The notes: generated by a model from the letters alone, not told the origin. Shown: positions 12,901 to 25,485, counted from the stretch's first letter. The stretch is DNA of 64,000 bases from Straminergon stramineum (GCA_963920665.1 OY987272.1:377001-441000), one strand, 5' to 3'. A program made the numbers and translations.

Positions 12901-14309
12901 TTTTTTCTCTCAAAAAACAATCAAAATTGCCATTTTTGTTGTATATCTAGGAATTTTCAATGAAATGTTTTCTTGGGAATCTAACTATAGGATCTTGTAC
13001 TAGACTTGCAAAAAAAGAGGCAATTTATATTTTGTGATGTTTGACTATTTAGATTGAAAGATATTACTATTTCAATCCAAGATGATCCTAAACCATTGGG
13101 TGACGATGGTGAGGTACCCAAATGGCATGGTTGTGGGTTTGATACTTGGTGGCGACAAATTCTTTACCTTGTATAAAATCAACCTTTCTTCATGATGGAA
13201 AGCCATTGCATTATATTTCTAAATATGCTTGTTTCAAAAATAATATTAGACAATACTCGAAGGGAACATTATTTTTTTTATCCTATCCAAGAATTTTATA
13301 TGCTTTTGACCACTGATCATGGGAGATTTTTGCACTATGGATTTTGAATTATAAAATTTAGCATATTGAAGGCCACATAGGCAAGTCTCCACAAATTTTC
13401 AAGACAAAAAAATACATGAAACACATCCAAAAAAATCTTGCAATGCAACAATGTCCTAAAGTTCGCAATATATTCTATAGAATTTTTTGACCACATTTTT
13501 GACCACATACTTTTGAAACTTGGAAATCCGAACGGGAAATTGAAAGATATACTAATGCTTTAGAAACTCCAATTCTTTTTGAAAAAAATACTCTAATTCC
13601 TATAGAATTTAGAAGGACTATGTGACTAATAAATAGACTAATTAATGGACTGGGCATTCTTTGGAAAAAATGTTGAGTTGCATTCCAAATTTGTTTTGGG
13701 TCTATTTTCTACCATTAGGAACTTAGAGCTTCACCTCTTTCATCCATCTTCCTACCATGGCAAAAGGGCTTTGACATTTTATATACTTGAATATCTAGAA
13801 TCTTTGAAATGTGTAGATGCATGGTTTAGTATCTTAATAATTGTGTAATGATGTTGATTTTAGGGAGTGGTATGTATTCCAAAGTAAATATCATGCAAAG
13901 TATTATATTTTCTTATGCCATTTTTGGGTAAATACATAAAAATTTGATTAAAAAGACATCTATGCATTGTTTTTGACAACCAATGTCTATTAGTAGTGAT
14001 TTATATAGTCTTAAAAATAAATGTATGGATTGTTACAACAATTAATTTTTGTACATGTGGACTTCTTTTAAAACATAAACACATAGTAATGGTTTATAGG
14101 GACTAAATGTAAGAATAAATGAAAATAGCCCTTATTTAGAAATGAATTATTTGGTTCCAACATCATTGTATTTCATGTGGTTTTGAACTTTTATAGAATG
14201 AAAATTAGGTCTAGTCTTTAGAAGGCATTTTCATATGGATTTAAATTATTTTTGAAAAATTTCTTTCCTTTTTATAGTATATTTGAAGTTCTAAGTGGGT
14301 ATTTTTTTG
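9999..14309. other. Intergenic DNA with two slightly richer patches, no gene assigned
   Basis: Most of this is AT-rich without structure. The patch 10370-11050 is less AT-rich and has minus-strand frames that could be a decayed coding sequence (entered separately). Around 11220-11290 and 11665-11745 two stretches share 'tgtggctg', 'tttgcaatg' and 'tttcatttgt' in order, a degenerate direct repeat. Around 12385-12455 a phrase 'agtccaatagacaattctacctc' recurs once, slightly changed. The remaining short frames look like chance. Confidence 0.4.
10370..10860 (-). pseudogene. Possible decayed coding sequence, unidentified
   Basis: On the minus strand a frame of about 42 codons (10855 down to 10735) reads LCLDHGFWLVMGG and continues through HVATAWQRFKALQFMVQNQ to a stop. 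A 70-codon frame follows at 10582-10370. The composition is less AT-rich than the surroundings and the peptides look protein-like, but I recognise no family. It could be an old gene fragment or retrocopy, or chance. No start, splice sites or complete domain can be given. Confidence 0.25.
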
Positions 14310-14490
14310 TCAAACCACTTATGAAGGATCTCTTTAGATATGTATATATGGATAGTCAAACACTTATATGAAGGATCTCCCTAGATATGTATATATGGAC
14401 AGTCAAACACTTATATGAAGTCTCTCCTTAGATATGTATATGTAGCCAGTCAAACATTTATTTGAAGGCTCTCCTTAGATTGTTGATTAG
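14310..14490. repeat. Tandem repeat, about 47-bp unit, 3.6 copies
   Basis: Copies begin at about 14310, 14356, 14403 and 14450. Each starts TCAAAC(A)CACTTAT and contains GATCTC..TAGATATGTATAT. Spacing is 46-47 bp with few changes, so the duplication is fairly recent. Confidence 0.85.
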
Positions 14491-14959
14491 CAAATCAACA
14501 CGTGCCAATATTGAGACACTAGACCATGCCTCTACCCAAAGGTTGGGGTTGGTTGGGCCAAAATCCAATTAGCTTTGTCCTTCACATAAATCCAACCCTT
14601 TTGTAGAGGCTATAATACCCACAAGTAAATGCACATTTTCACTATGACTTTAAACAAATAGGTACATAGAACCTCCTTCATTTACTAATGTTTGTAATTG
14701 TGACTTTCACACTTGGAAAATTTGAAACTTCATAGTTTATTTATAAAGTGTCAAAAAATTGATTAGTAAGCAAATGTACAAATCCAATTACAATACACAA
14801 TGCCCCCCTCCCCCCCAATATAAATTTTGTTACATTATTTATAATTATAGTTTTCCTCATGAAAAATGTGTATTTCAGAAATAAGCAAATCATGTGTAAG
14901 AATTACAGAAATACAAAATTGTGAAAATGCAATGGAAAATTTACACTTACCCCTCCAAA
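14491..14959. other. AT-rich DNA before the piggyBac relic
   Basis: No gene or repeat seen apart from a C-rich run at about 14802-14817. A TTAA-CCC end for the piggyBac element was looked for here and not found. Confidence 0.4.
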
Positions 14960-15470
14960 AATCTCATCAAAGATTTTCATGGCAAAGTTGGAAGCATTGC
15001 CTTTTCACCAACACATGAATTATTTCTACATGTCAAGCAAAAAGACTTTGACCTTGACAAAGGCTATGAGCCACCATTGCATACTTTGCACACTCTTTTG
15101 TCATTACTAAATATTCAATAACAAACACATCTACCATGGATGCTCACATTGTCTTGTTCTTGACACCATTTCTTTAGGCCATTCCCATTTAGAGCTTCTC
15201 TATACCTCACACGTGTGTTGCGCACTCAAGGTGTATCAATGACACCTAGATCCACTCACAATTTGAGCCACTTTGCCAAGTTGCCAACACCATAGGGAAT
15301 TCCCATGGAAAAAAATCAACAAGGCATTCATAGAAAGGATAAGCATGAGTTTATAATTCTTCCACAAAACGCTATTTGACATTTGTTGGAATTTGTGCAT
15401 CTGCCAATCATGTGTGCTTTATACATTTCTATTGAAGTCTTAAGTGTTATTCAATAAAGCTTTGGGAAGT

Positions 15471-15475
15471 CCAAC
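15471..15475. repeat. Target-site duplication CCAAC, left of LTR A
   Basis: The 5-bp CCAAC here is repeated exactly at 18927-18931 on the other side of the LTR. A 5-bp duplication is standard for LTR retrotransposon integration. Confidence 0.85.
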
Positions 15476-16205
15476 TATAAGTGTATAACTGCCCACCCTT
15501 GGCAAATACACGAGCACAACCAGGTTCTTGTATTTTGGGTGGTGAACTCCTACTTCAATGGGTGCCTAACGTCGGTCCACTGTGCCTTCCAAGCAATGGA
15601 TCTTCTCTAAGCCTCCTACTTCTTCTAGTTCACTGTGACCCCCAACCTATCATGTTGTAGAGCTAATGGTTGGATTTCTTGACCGCTAGAACGAAAAGAG
15701 AACTAAGACTACTACTATCATCTTGGGGATCGGTTCATGCCATTTCTAATGCCTATGCAAGTCCCAAGGACGGATGACCTCTACCCCACTTCATCCATGT
15801 TAGCCCCCCTCTATGTCTTCTCTTTGATACTAAGTGGGGACTAGCCCTCAACCCTAGAGGTGCTTCTTGCTTCTAGGCCTCGGCCTTACTCTGTGATCGT
15901 GGAAATGAACTAGCTAAAGATGAGGAGGAATGATGGGGTCATACCTCGGTCTGAGGTTCTTTTTTTATATGCTCTAGATTCCCCCTCAACAAGTCCCTTG
16001 CCGCCATGTCACCTCCCTGGGGTTGAATGCATCTTGGATGTAGGTTAGTAGAGAGGAAGGTCAATGAGCCTAGCTCCCCATCTTTCCTTCCTTCTTTTGT
16101 TGTGGTCTTAGTGGATAGAGTGAGTGGAGGAGAGCGGTTGGCCCTACCCCATTCTACATGCTATCCTCTCCTTCTCTTCTCTGATCCGTTCCTAATGGCT
16201 AACTT

Positions 16206-16395
16206 CTACTCCCTCTACTACCTTTTCACTCTACCCCAATTGCTAACTTCTATTCCTCCTACCCTATCCTAATTGCTAAACTTTATCCCCTCTACTCTAT
16301 CATAATTGCCAAATTCATTTTCCTCTAATCTATCCTAATTGCTAAACTTTATTCCTTCTACTCTATCCTAATTGCTAAATTCTATCTCCCTACTT
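16206..16395. repeat. Minisatellite inside LTR A, about 33-bp unit, five copies
   Basis: The unit 'ctctactctatcctaattg' plus 'ctaaa(c/t)t' recurs at about 32-33-bp spacing; 'aattgctaa' lies near 16239, 16271, 16304, 16337 and 16370. LTRs B and C carry different minisatellites at the corresponding place. Confidence 0.85.
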
Positions 16396-17404
16396 TTAGA
16401 TTGATTTTTATCCCAACTACCCTAGCCAAACCCCCCAATCTCTGGCCGAAATCCTCCCAATCCCTAGCGACCCCCCCCCCCCAATCCCTCGTCAAGCCCC
16501 CTAGCCTCTGGTCGAATCCAACCTCCTCATACTAGCTAATACCCAGGCCACCAGTACTGGCCGCCGAGCTGGCCTCCGGTACTTGGGTTGTTGGTACTAG
16601 CTTGTTGGTGCTAGTGTCGGTGTTGGCGTTGGTACTGGGGCTGGTACTGAGCATTGGCTAGGTCTGGGGCCAAAAAAGAAAGTTGAGAATCTCCCTTCCT
16701 TCCGTAGAAAATTGCCTTGAAAGCTTAGCTCTCGACACTCATTAAGGGTTGGAAACGTTGGGCTTAGGGCTTTAAGGAATGCTCCTTCCTTTGACCGCTA
16801 GGACCTAGGACCAGTTCTTTTTGGGTACTAAACTTTGACTTGTCCCTAATTATTTTGGGAACTAAATTTTAGAGGTGAGTAATACTTAGGGTCAAAGCTT
16901 CACTGTCGATTTGGGTTTAACACCAAATCTAGGACTTCAAGGCACCTAAGGTCTCAAGGCTCCGCCATTAGATAGGACTTTTAACACACAAATCTGGGAC
17001 TCTATAGACCTAGGGTTCTCTCTCCACCGTCAATGGACCAAGGGCTTAAAGTTAGAGCTCATGTAACACAAGACAAGGACACGCTAGCCAAGTGACCATG
17101 TGAAATGGGATAAGAAGGGACTCCAAGACCTCCTTCCACCTACAACAACCCCCAAGATGGAGTAGGGGGTCGCAAGAAAAGTGAAAACTATCACAAGAGG
17201 GCAAGACTATTGGAAGAGAGTTTGGTTCCAACCCAAACCTCTCCAAATGACAACAAAGGACTACTACAAGAAGAAGAGCTACAAAAGGAAGCAAGAGAGT
17301 ACAACAAGAAAACCAACACCGCCAAAGTTCTAACAAGTGGACCCCAAAGGATCCAAATATAATGATGTATAAAAATGGAGGTATTTGAGGAGAGAAGGGA
17401 GCCC

Positions 17405-17413
17405 CCTTTTATA
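17405..17413 (-). promoter_or_regulatory. TATA box of LTR A
   Basis: TATAAAAGG on the minus strand, about 1.5 kb from the LTR start. The same motif sits about 1.27 kb from the start in LTRs B and C and is followed by a CT-rich tract. It probably marks the U3/R boundary and sets the LTR's orientation. Confidence 0.6.
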
Positions 17414-20400
17414 GGAGGATGGACAACCTCCCTCCCAACAAAATTACTAATTGGGGAACTCCGTTCCCGATGAAGGGAACTCTAAAAATCTAATTTTCTT
17501 ACAAGAATTGGTCCCACGTAAGATGTTGACTATTCTACGATTGTCTTGGGATTTATCCCATGTGTGAGGGCGTTGACAACTAAGTCTCCTCCTCACATGT
17601 ATCGAGGACCTTGTTCCCAAGCGTGGAAACCTTACACAATCTAAATTTCTTACAAATTTCAAATCTACGTAAGATGTTGACTACCTTTGGATTACGTCGG
17701 AATTTCCCCACGTGTGGGGGTGTTGACAACTAAGTCTCTTCCCCACATGTGTTGGGAATCTTATTCCCAAGCGTGGGAACATCCTTCTTCCAATTCTCCA
17801 AGATTTAGGCTTTAATTGCACGTTGACTTCTCTGGTCGGCTCTAGAAGGCCACTTTAGTTGAAGACTACCTCCCTCCTCCTTTACCTTCACAAAAAAACC
17901 AACAAAACCCAACGCCATCCCCATTAAACAAGGGTGAAAAATTTAACTTGTCGGTATTGCCTTTTTGAGCAAGGTGAGTGGCTAGGGTGATTTGGAAGGT
18001 CCAAGGGGGTGAGGAAAGACCTTTAATCGACTCTGTTTTGAACTTGTATACTCCTGAGACGCCGGTCAAATCCTCGCCCACACTACCACATCGTTAAATC
18101 TGGAGGAAATCTTCCGGTTCGGGCATCTCCCGCTATCAAAATGTCATGAAACTTGTCGAGGAGCCTTATTAACATAAAAGAATCTAACTTGATTTTTAGT
18201 GAGATTTTATTGCCCTCTGGGGAATTTCCACCAATTTCCCGTAGTGGATTTTGGTAGTTGACTGTTTAAAAAGAATATTTTTGCAAGTCCGAAAATTCTA
18301 AGATTTTTTGTGGGACCTCTCAGGGAGTCCCACAATGGTCGTACAAGCTCATATTCTTACTTTGCACATGTAGGGATAGGGAGGATAAATCCTACCCTTC
18401 GCTAATTACGTGGGAATAGGGAATCTTTTGTATATGAGGGAATCTTGGCAAAGGGATTTCGTTGCTGATCCCCTAGTACACTCTAGACCCCAATTCCACA
18501 CTCGAGGATTTGGGATTCCTCCACAAGCTAGTCTTCGTATCGTAACTTCTACAATGCTAACAATTGGGCTATATGGTTTCAATGGTGGAATGGGAAAACG
18601 GAGCCTACTCATGAATCTCACAAACTTCTCTTGGCACAATTTTTAGCTAGTTGGGGCTACTACATAATAGATTTGGCATAGTAAAGCAACTACACTCAAA
18701 TCTATTAACTTCTACCGTTTGTGGTTTTAACCTATGTATAGGTGGGCATCTAAGAGGTATCTAGACCTCAAACCCTAAAAGCGACCAAATACCTAATTTG
18801 TCATGTTACAACCTATTTTGGCTTTATGCTCTTTTTTGGGCTTTTTACACCTAATTACTCTCTAATCTACGCAAAGCAAAAAAAAAGAAAAACTATAAGT
18901 TCCAAGTGACGAATTGGGAGCTCACACCAACCTTCTTATAATGTATTGTACATGTGGCATATGTACCTCTATCCAATAAATTTTTGAAAAGAATGACACT
19001 AGAAAAAAAATTATCCATGGAAATGACATGCTCTTTGCTCTCAATTGGTACTACCAATTGTAGTACTACATTTTGTGCTAATCTAGCTTCTTCATAGACT
19101 CCCATATGTGGAATATTTAATCCATCCTACAGAAAATGATGTTTTCTACAATAAACCTAAATATCCAACAAATACTTCGATTGAAAATCTGCAAGTCACC
19201 ACACTATTAAACCCACTTTTGAGGCTTCTTGAGCATATATTGTCATACTGGGAAATATGTGCCCTTCTATCATATCATCATTTCATCAATAGTAGCATAT
19301 TTACCCATATTCCATGATTTCTTACAATTCCCTCTAATTGTGTTGATCAACCACCAAATTTGCCCCATTTTATCATAGTCCACCCCCGAGTCCAATATTG
19401 CCCTATCCCTCTCATATCTTGCTTGATTGATAGTATGCAAGCATTTTGTCAACAAAACAAATCAATTTTGGAACATGAATTTAGAGGTGGTCAAGCAATG
19501 GAAAATGGAACCCTTCTTGTGCCAATAAGCTTTTATATTTGGTTGTTGCTTTATGCCCATATATAAAATTATGGAAAAAAACCTTTAGTTTGGGCACTAT
19601 AAAACTCTCTCACTTTGGTACCCTATAAGTTCAACCATCCAAATTCACCATTATGTAATACCAATTTGTTTTTACAATAATGGCCCATAATATCCACACT
19701 AGCCAAAATACTTCAAAGAGGTTCATGGAAGACAGGAATTGGTGTCAACTAATATTTGAAACCAAGTATCCAATGAAATCTTTGGGCTTTGAATTATAGA
19801 TAATAAATTTTAGTTCCATGAAGAGTTTTAGTATATGTAATTGATGCTTAATAGATCTCCCATATTATCATCATTGTCATTGCACTCTTTCCCATTAGAA
19901 TGCAATGCCCCATAATCCATCTCAAAATCACTCCCAAAATCATATAGCAAAGTAGGGACAATGAAATTAGGAATATGTATCCTTTGTACTTGACGCCAAT
20001 GCACATTGTCATTCAGTCTAAGCATGCCCAACACCCAAATAACCCTTCCCCATGTCCACTCCATTTTCACCCCCAACTTTTTTACTTCCACACCAACATC
20101 AATCATCTCCATCATGCCATTTCCATTGCCACTCCAATTGTCATTCCAAAAATCACTTCCACTAGGAGAACTTGGAGAACACGAACCACCTTCATCTCCC
20201 CCCATCAAAACCCAAGCCTCTAACAACAAAACCAAATGCTCCAATACACTACAACACCCACTCTAATATCCCAACAACACCCAACCTACATGCAAATCCC
20301 CTAACCTTGCAAAAAATCTTCTAATTACATTTGGCTTAAACCCCTCCCAAGAAATGTCTTGTTCAAAAGATGGGCAAATTATTTCTTGTAATCTCCTCCT

Positions 20401-20886
20401 TGGAGCATGAAATCAGCATAATTAATGATTGTAGATTTTTTATTCATCAATCACATATTTATCCATTTCTAGATGGGCGTTTACGTCAAGCAATATCCTC
20501 ATTGTTGGGAGTTTTGACAAAAAAATTGTCATTTTTCATTAGGCTTTGTCCTACTCATTGGCTTGTTTTTTGTTAGAATTCCCTCTGCTTTGGTAAATGC
20601 CCTAAACAAAATCCTTGATCCCCTAATATGATTCCAAAGCCCATAGAATGAGCACCAAAGCCTATAGTAGAATCTCGCCCTTCATTCGTCCTTGCTAGAC
20701 CTTAGACATTCTCCCACTCCAGTTTCCCACCATGCTAGGGTCTCCTCCATCACTATACCTTGCATGTCATGCATCTACATAGATCAAAACATTGTACACT
20801 TGATGAATTTTGATTTGTATACATTTGTTGTGGATTTTGTAGCATTTTTAACAGCCACTATAGCTCTTCAAGAGTTCTTGTCTCTT

Positions 20887-21444
20887 CACTACTAGAAAAA
20901 ACCATAGACAAAACAACAAAATTAGAACTAAATAGTGTTGTTTGGTTCTATTATTTTAGTTGTGTTGTACCGGTCAAAATTACACTCAAATTTGTTGATT
21001 TGGACAATGAACTTTTAAAAAAAAATTTAAAAATTACCACACTAGCAATGCCACCAATAAAATCAACTCCCACATTAGCAATGTATGTTGACTCCTACAT
21101 CATCAATGTAGCCAATGCCACATCAACAACATAGTAAGTTGCCATGTCAACAAACATTGGCACCGGGGTTTGAACACAAAACCTCACCTTTGCTAACCAT
21201 GTCTTTCAACCAATACACCATGATTGAATTCACTTGTGTATGTATAAATTAGAAATTATTACTTATAAAATTTATTGAATTTATGTTGATTTGGTCAATG
21301 AAATTTTTGAAGTACCTAGAACAACAAAAATCTATCGATTTTTGTACATAATTTTGTTAAATTGATCAAGTTGTGATTGCTAGTGCCTAGAAAAATTGAA
21401 AAGTGTTGATTTTTTGTTGTTTTGGTCACCACTTTCTAGTAGCG
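20887..21444. mobile_element. Non-autonomous CACTA-type element, 558 bp
   Basis: The left end is CACTACTAGAAAAAACC and the right end is TTTCTAGTAGCG (one change from CTAGTAGTG). The flanking 3-bp sites are CTT and CTC (two of three match). Interior phrases ('gttgatttggacaatg', 'accacactagcaatgcca') resemble those in the element at 1619-2781, so both probably belong to one family. No transposase is encoded. A tRNA-like stretch lies inside at 21159-21220. Confidence 0.75.
21159..21220 (-). other. tRNA-like (pol III box A/box B) relic in the CACTA-type element
   Basis: On the minus strand TGGTGTATTGG resembles a tRNA box A (D-arm). TGTTCAAACCCCGGTGCC, ending about 60 bases further, resembles box B and the T-arm. 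The spacing fits a tRNA or tRNA-derived SINE head. The 5' half of the acceptor stem needed to pair with GGTGCC is absent, so this is not a functional tRNA gene. Confidence 0.4.
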
Positions 21445-24400
21445 CTCTAGCATCATACAATCCTTCATCGAAGTCCTCCTCCTCTAAGTTTTCATGAATA
21501 GATTCTCTAGCTTCAATGTCATGTTCTTGATTGTCAACAAATTAGTAGTCAAAATTGCCAATGCAATCCGTCTCACAATTGTGGAAGTTCTCATGCAATG
21601 CATATGGAACAAGCAACAGAGGTAGTGGTGTTAGATAATCCAATGGAGGTGGTGAAGCTTAAAGTGGAGGACTTTGAGGTGAAGGGGTAGAGTGTTGAAC
21701 ATTTGTACCGGAATTGCAATCAATTGACAACTAGCTTTGCCTCAATAGTAGTCCATCCCAAGCAACTTGGAAAAGGGCAACAAAAAACCATCTAAAAAAT
21801 TGTCAGAACATGTTGAAAATGAAAGGAGGTTGTAGAGTAAGAAAAAGCATTACCTCTTTGCCCATTATTGTGGACCTTCTTCTTCCCATTTTTCCTCCTA
21901 CTTGATGGGCTAAAGAAATCAATTCTTTGCAATAGTATCCTATGAGGGAATTCTTGTAAGAGTAAGCAATGGAATGACCAAAAAAATTTCAATCCACATT
22001 CTTGCCTAAAGTAGAGGCAATTGTGAAGTCAATAGTGGCAAAGCTTAGTCAAAATTCAAGAGACTTGAGAGGTGGGTGACATTGTAGGGGGCAATTTTGT
22101 GTTTGTTTAGTGCATGGAGGTAAAATGTGTTGTACAAGTACTTGCAAGTTGATAGCTTGATTGCTTTGAATTCACAAATTTCACTTTTTAGGGAAATTTT
22201 GGTATGCAATTCAACAGAGGAATTTCCATTTCAAGATAAGAAAAAATTATAGATAATCAATGTACTTGCACTTTTACTTAGAAATAGGAGTGTTGTGCTC
22301 ATCAAATTGCAATTTGTCAACAAAATTTCTTCACCCTAAAGCATGAATCTTTCAAATTTTGCACATGAGCTCCAAAATGTCACTACACCATGTATTAATT
22401 GCAAGGGTGAGTTGAAGCATTGTTGAGGGTGAGTTGGTGAATTTGGTTGAATCATTGCAAGGCAAGTTGTAGCGACAAACGGGATGTGCACTTCTTGCAA
22501 CAATGACAACATGAACTATTTGCCAGCCATCTTGATCATGCTAACGCTCGCAAAATATTGGACATTCATCTCTGTAATGATCGTGCACCAATTGAGGGTT
22601 GGCCATTGTAATTGAACCCCTATATCCATATGATACCCATGTAGTCAGCCCCAACCTGATTGTCTTGAAGAGTACCTACTATCCAATCAACAAATCCATC
22701 CCTTGCCCTACAGCTACCATGGCCAAAGGTCTATGGAAATTGGCTTGCCTATCCTGCCTTCTAACCTCCAATCTAAGGAAAAAATACTACAACTTTTGAA
22801 TTGTATGTCCATTCATCATAAAATTTAGATGTGCATAAAACTAGCAAAAATACACATGTAAGGAAAATTTTCAAAAAATAAAGAGCAAAATTGAGATCAT
22901 AGATATCTTTCCAAACTCTCCAAGGTCCTCAAGGAGACTCTTGGTCCTTTAGGGATTAATTAGACATTCAACCACATTCTTTGTACACAATATTGATAAA
23001 TGAATAAACCAAATTGACATAATCACACTTCCTTATGCATCTTAAATCTACTACATGTTGCAAACTACCACCACCATTGATAGCCTTATGCAAATTCATA
23101 AGAGATTAGAACAAAATATAGATTGAAGCATAGAAGATATCCATATTTACAAATTGATTTCACAAGCAAAATCTCTAGTAGACTACTACTCATTAATGTA
23201 GTAAAATTTCTTTCTTGCTTCTTTTATTTGTGCCTTTCTAAATCTATTTTCCAAGTCTATTTGACTTTTATTATCCCATTCGATCATCCTTTCATCCTTT
23301 TGATTATAATCTGGTGGACCTAAAGTATTCACATTGAGATTCAATCTAAACTAAGAAAAAGAGTTTTTACACTACACATAATTTTGGGAAATTTTGGAAA
23401 TATCAATTAAAGTGTGATAAAAAAAGACTAAAAAAGCTCCATTTTAGTACTGGTAGTTGAACTCAAAAAAGATTAATTCACTAGCACCAACACCATCTAC
23501 TTACAGTTTCTTAGCCAATTTTTTTAAAATTTCTTTTTACAATTTATCTTTGGAGGATGTAGATTTTGAGCCTTTGGGAAAAACAAATTATAGCATGAGA
23601 AGAATCTAGACATCAAATCTTCATTTTTGCAAGTTTTTTTCCTTCCAATCCATCAATGAACTCTTTCAATTTAAACCCTTGCATTATAATAATCATGAAG
23701 CATTGACTTACCATGCTATTTGTATCATTGTAGAAGAAAAAAAAAACTTTCAACTTATGAATGTTTTTCATCCTATAGTATTGGCAATAAGCTCTTGAAA
23801 ACATTCAAAATCCACCCTATGGATGTCAGCTTGTGGGGATTAAAAATGTGAAAACCTCGTAGAATTAAAGAATTTTCATAAATTTTGACAAAATCTAACA
23901 AAAAAAATCATGTCAAAAAAACATCTTAACAAGTAGCATGCTATACATAAAATTGAGTTTTTAGAATTTTCAATCAAATTAAGAATTTTTTCAATTAATT
24001 TAATAAAATTCTACAATTAAATGTTTCCTAAATATAAAATTTACATAATTATTTAGTGCAAATAATTTACTTTTTAAGAACGAAAAAACTAAAACTAATA
24101 CTAAAAACAATCATAGGATAAAAAAATTGTTTTGGAATTTTTTGAATGAAATTAAATTGAATAAAATATGACCACAAATATTTGAAATTATTATTCAATC
24201 TCTAAGATATCATTTATATATGTTGAGACCAATTTCTAATATTCCACTTCACTTGATAAAAAAACAAATTACAGTGGTACCCTAAGACAAGGAGTTGGGT
24301 TTTCATTTTAGCTATATCTGACATTTGTTTCAAGAAATCAAGCTTCACTTCTTTTAGCATTAAAATTTCCAAATTGTGTTATCACATAAACATATTGAAC

Positions 24401-25485
24401 CTCTAAATGTCCAAAGGGGATCATCTCTTCAAAATAACTTCCAAAATAACATCCAAATGTCTATCTCTGAAAGGAAAATATGATTTATTTTCTTAGAATA
24501 ATGTTTTTGAAATATCTAATTGTATAATCTTATTCATCACTATCAAAGTAGACTATTTCTTCCTATTCCTAAAGACTCTGATAGTATGGATTTTTTGAAA
24601 GAAAAACAACAACTTATTTTCTTGGGCAAAATGATTCCAACTTTCAAAGGCCATATCTCAAATTTTCATGAAAGAAGAGTTTTCCATTTTTGACTAAATG
24701 CAAAGATGAATAATTGAGAATATGTGTGCTAATTTTCACAAGGATTGGAGCAATGGAATATTGTTCTTAAAGCTTTGCAATCAAGTGGGGTACATTGGGA
24801 AAATAAAAAATTTGCTTAACTATGTAGAAAATTTTTCTCCCAAAAAATCCATTGTGAGCATTTCTTAGAATGTTTGACTCTCAAAAATCACCCAAGGTGG
24901 ATTTTTGTCCAAATGAGAAAAAAATTTTGATATGAAAAGACAACTTGACAAACTACATGAGAAAAATATACAATTTTCAAAAAATTATCTAGAATTTGGC
25001 AACCCTAAAGTTGGTCTTAAAAGGTTTGTGACTATATTTTGTTGAAAACCATTGTCTTCAAAACTTCTATATCTATTGTGAAGAGCTACAATGCAAAAAA
25101 AATTATTTTTTTGCATATCCAACCATAGAAACTTGACTTAGATTGGTATAGTCTAAATGTGTGAAAAAAATTCAAAAACTTTATCTTCATAGATTGTAAG
25201 ATTTTAGTGTTCAAAGTGGAAAATAAAGTTTCTTGAACCTTATTTTTGAAGGTTTGCAAACTTTGAATTCCCTTAAATTTTTGCACTATAGAGTTTTTAA
25301 GGTTCATATCTTTGTGGTGAAGAGTTGAGTTGATTATCTCGGAAAATGAATTTCCAAAAAATAAAAATGATTTTCATTCTTAGAATTTGTTATGGAGAAG
25401 TAGATATAAGATGAAAGGAAAAATTGAATTGTTAATAAATCAAAAATCGAATTGGAACAAATTAATCCTATAGGTCGGATTATTG
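21445..25485. other. AT-rich intergenic DNA, no gene recognised
   Basis: Short frames only. The patch 22450-22800 is a little less AT-rich and its minus strand gives peptides without stops over 20-40 residues (for example ANPQLVHDHYRDECPIF), but I cannot assign them. Around 24600-25350 the sequence has the same style as the TTAA-flanked MITEs further right ('tagattgtaagatttt', 'gttcaaagt'), so it may hold an old decayed copy. Confidence 0.4.

Larger units (their letters stand above)
15476..18926 (-). mobile_element. Solo LTR A (3451 bp), inserted in the piggyBac transposase gene
   Basis: Read on the minus strand it starts TGTGAGCTCCCAATTCG at 18926 and ends at 15476. The terminal bases at 15476 on the + strand (TATAAGTGTATAACTGCCC) align base by base with TGTGAGCGCCAAATTACCC of LTR B, differing mainly by G-to-A and C-to-T changes. 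It is flanked by perfect CCAAC duplications. It shares with LTRs B and C a conserved start, an internal TATAAAAGG (17413-17405, minus) and the block 'ggtccactgtgccttccaag' near its far end (15574-15593). There is no gag or pol coding sequence and no second LTR, hence a solo LTR. The length is unusual for an LTR but within the known range. Confidence 0.8.
14960..20244 (-). pseudogene. Dead piggyBac-type transposase gene, split by solo LTR A
   Basis: Minus-strand translation shows successive blocks of a piggyBac (DDE_Tnp_1_7) transposase, read across stops. Near 19565-19465 is YMGIKQQPNIKAYW. At 19455-19270 a stretch ends in MGKYATIDEMMI (an Asp-Glu-x-Met block), followed by a YEGTY...QYMLKKP-like block with stops. 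At 19040-18927 is HVISMDNFFSS (the conserved M-D-N-F-F-S/T block) then KNLLDRGTYAT. The frame is broken at 18927 by an LTR. It resumes at 15475 with LPKALLNNT, then THDWQMHK and VLWKNYKLML (matching the family's W-x-M-H and W-K-D-x-x-x-V-x-x-L-S blocks). It ends near 15060-14980 in a Cys/His-rich tail (C-x2-Y...CQ...CFQLCHE), as in the family's C-terminal zinc-binding domain. The frame at 20244-19828 is the presumed N-terminal region (acidic, poorly conserved). Many stops and frameshifts mean it is inactive. Confidence 0.85.

Noticed and set aside
14921..15121. Plus-strand frame of 66 codons
   Set aside because: It is antisense to the Cys/His-rich tail of the piggyBac transposase relic.
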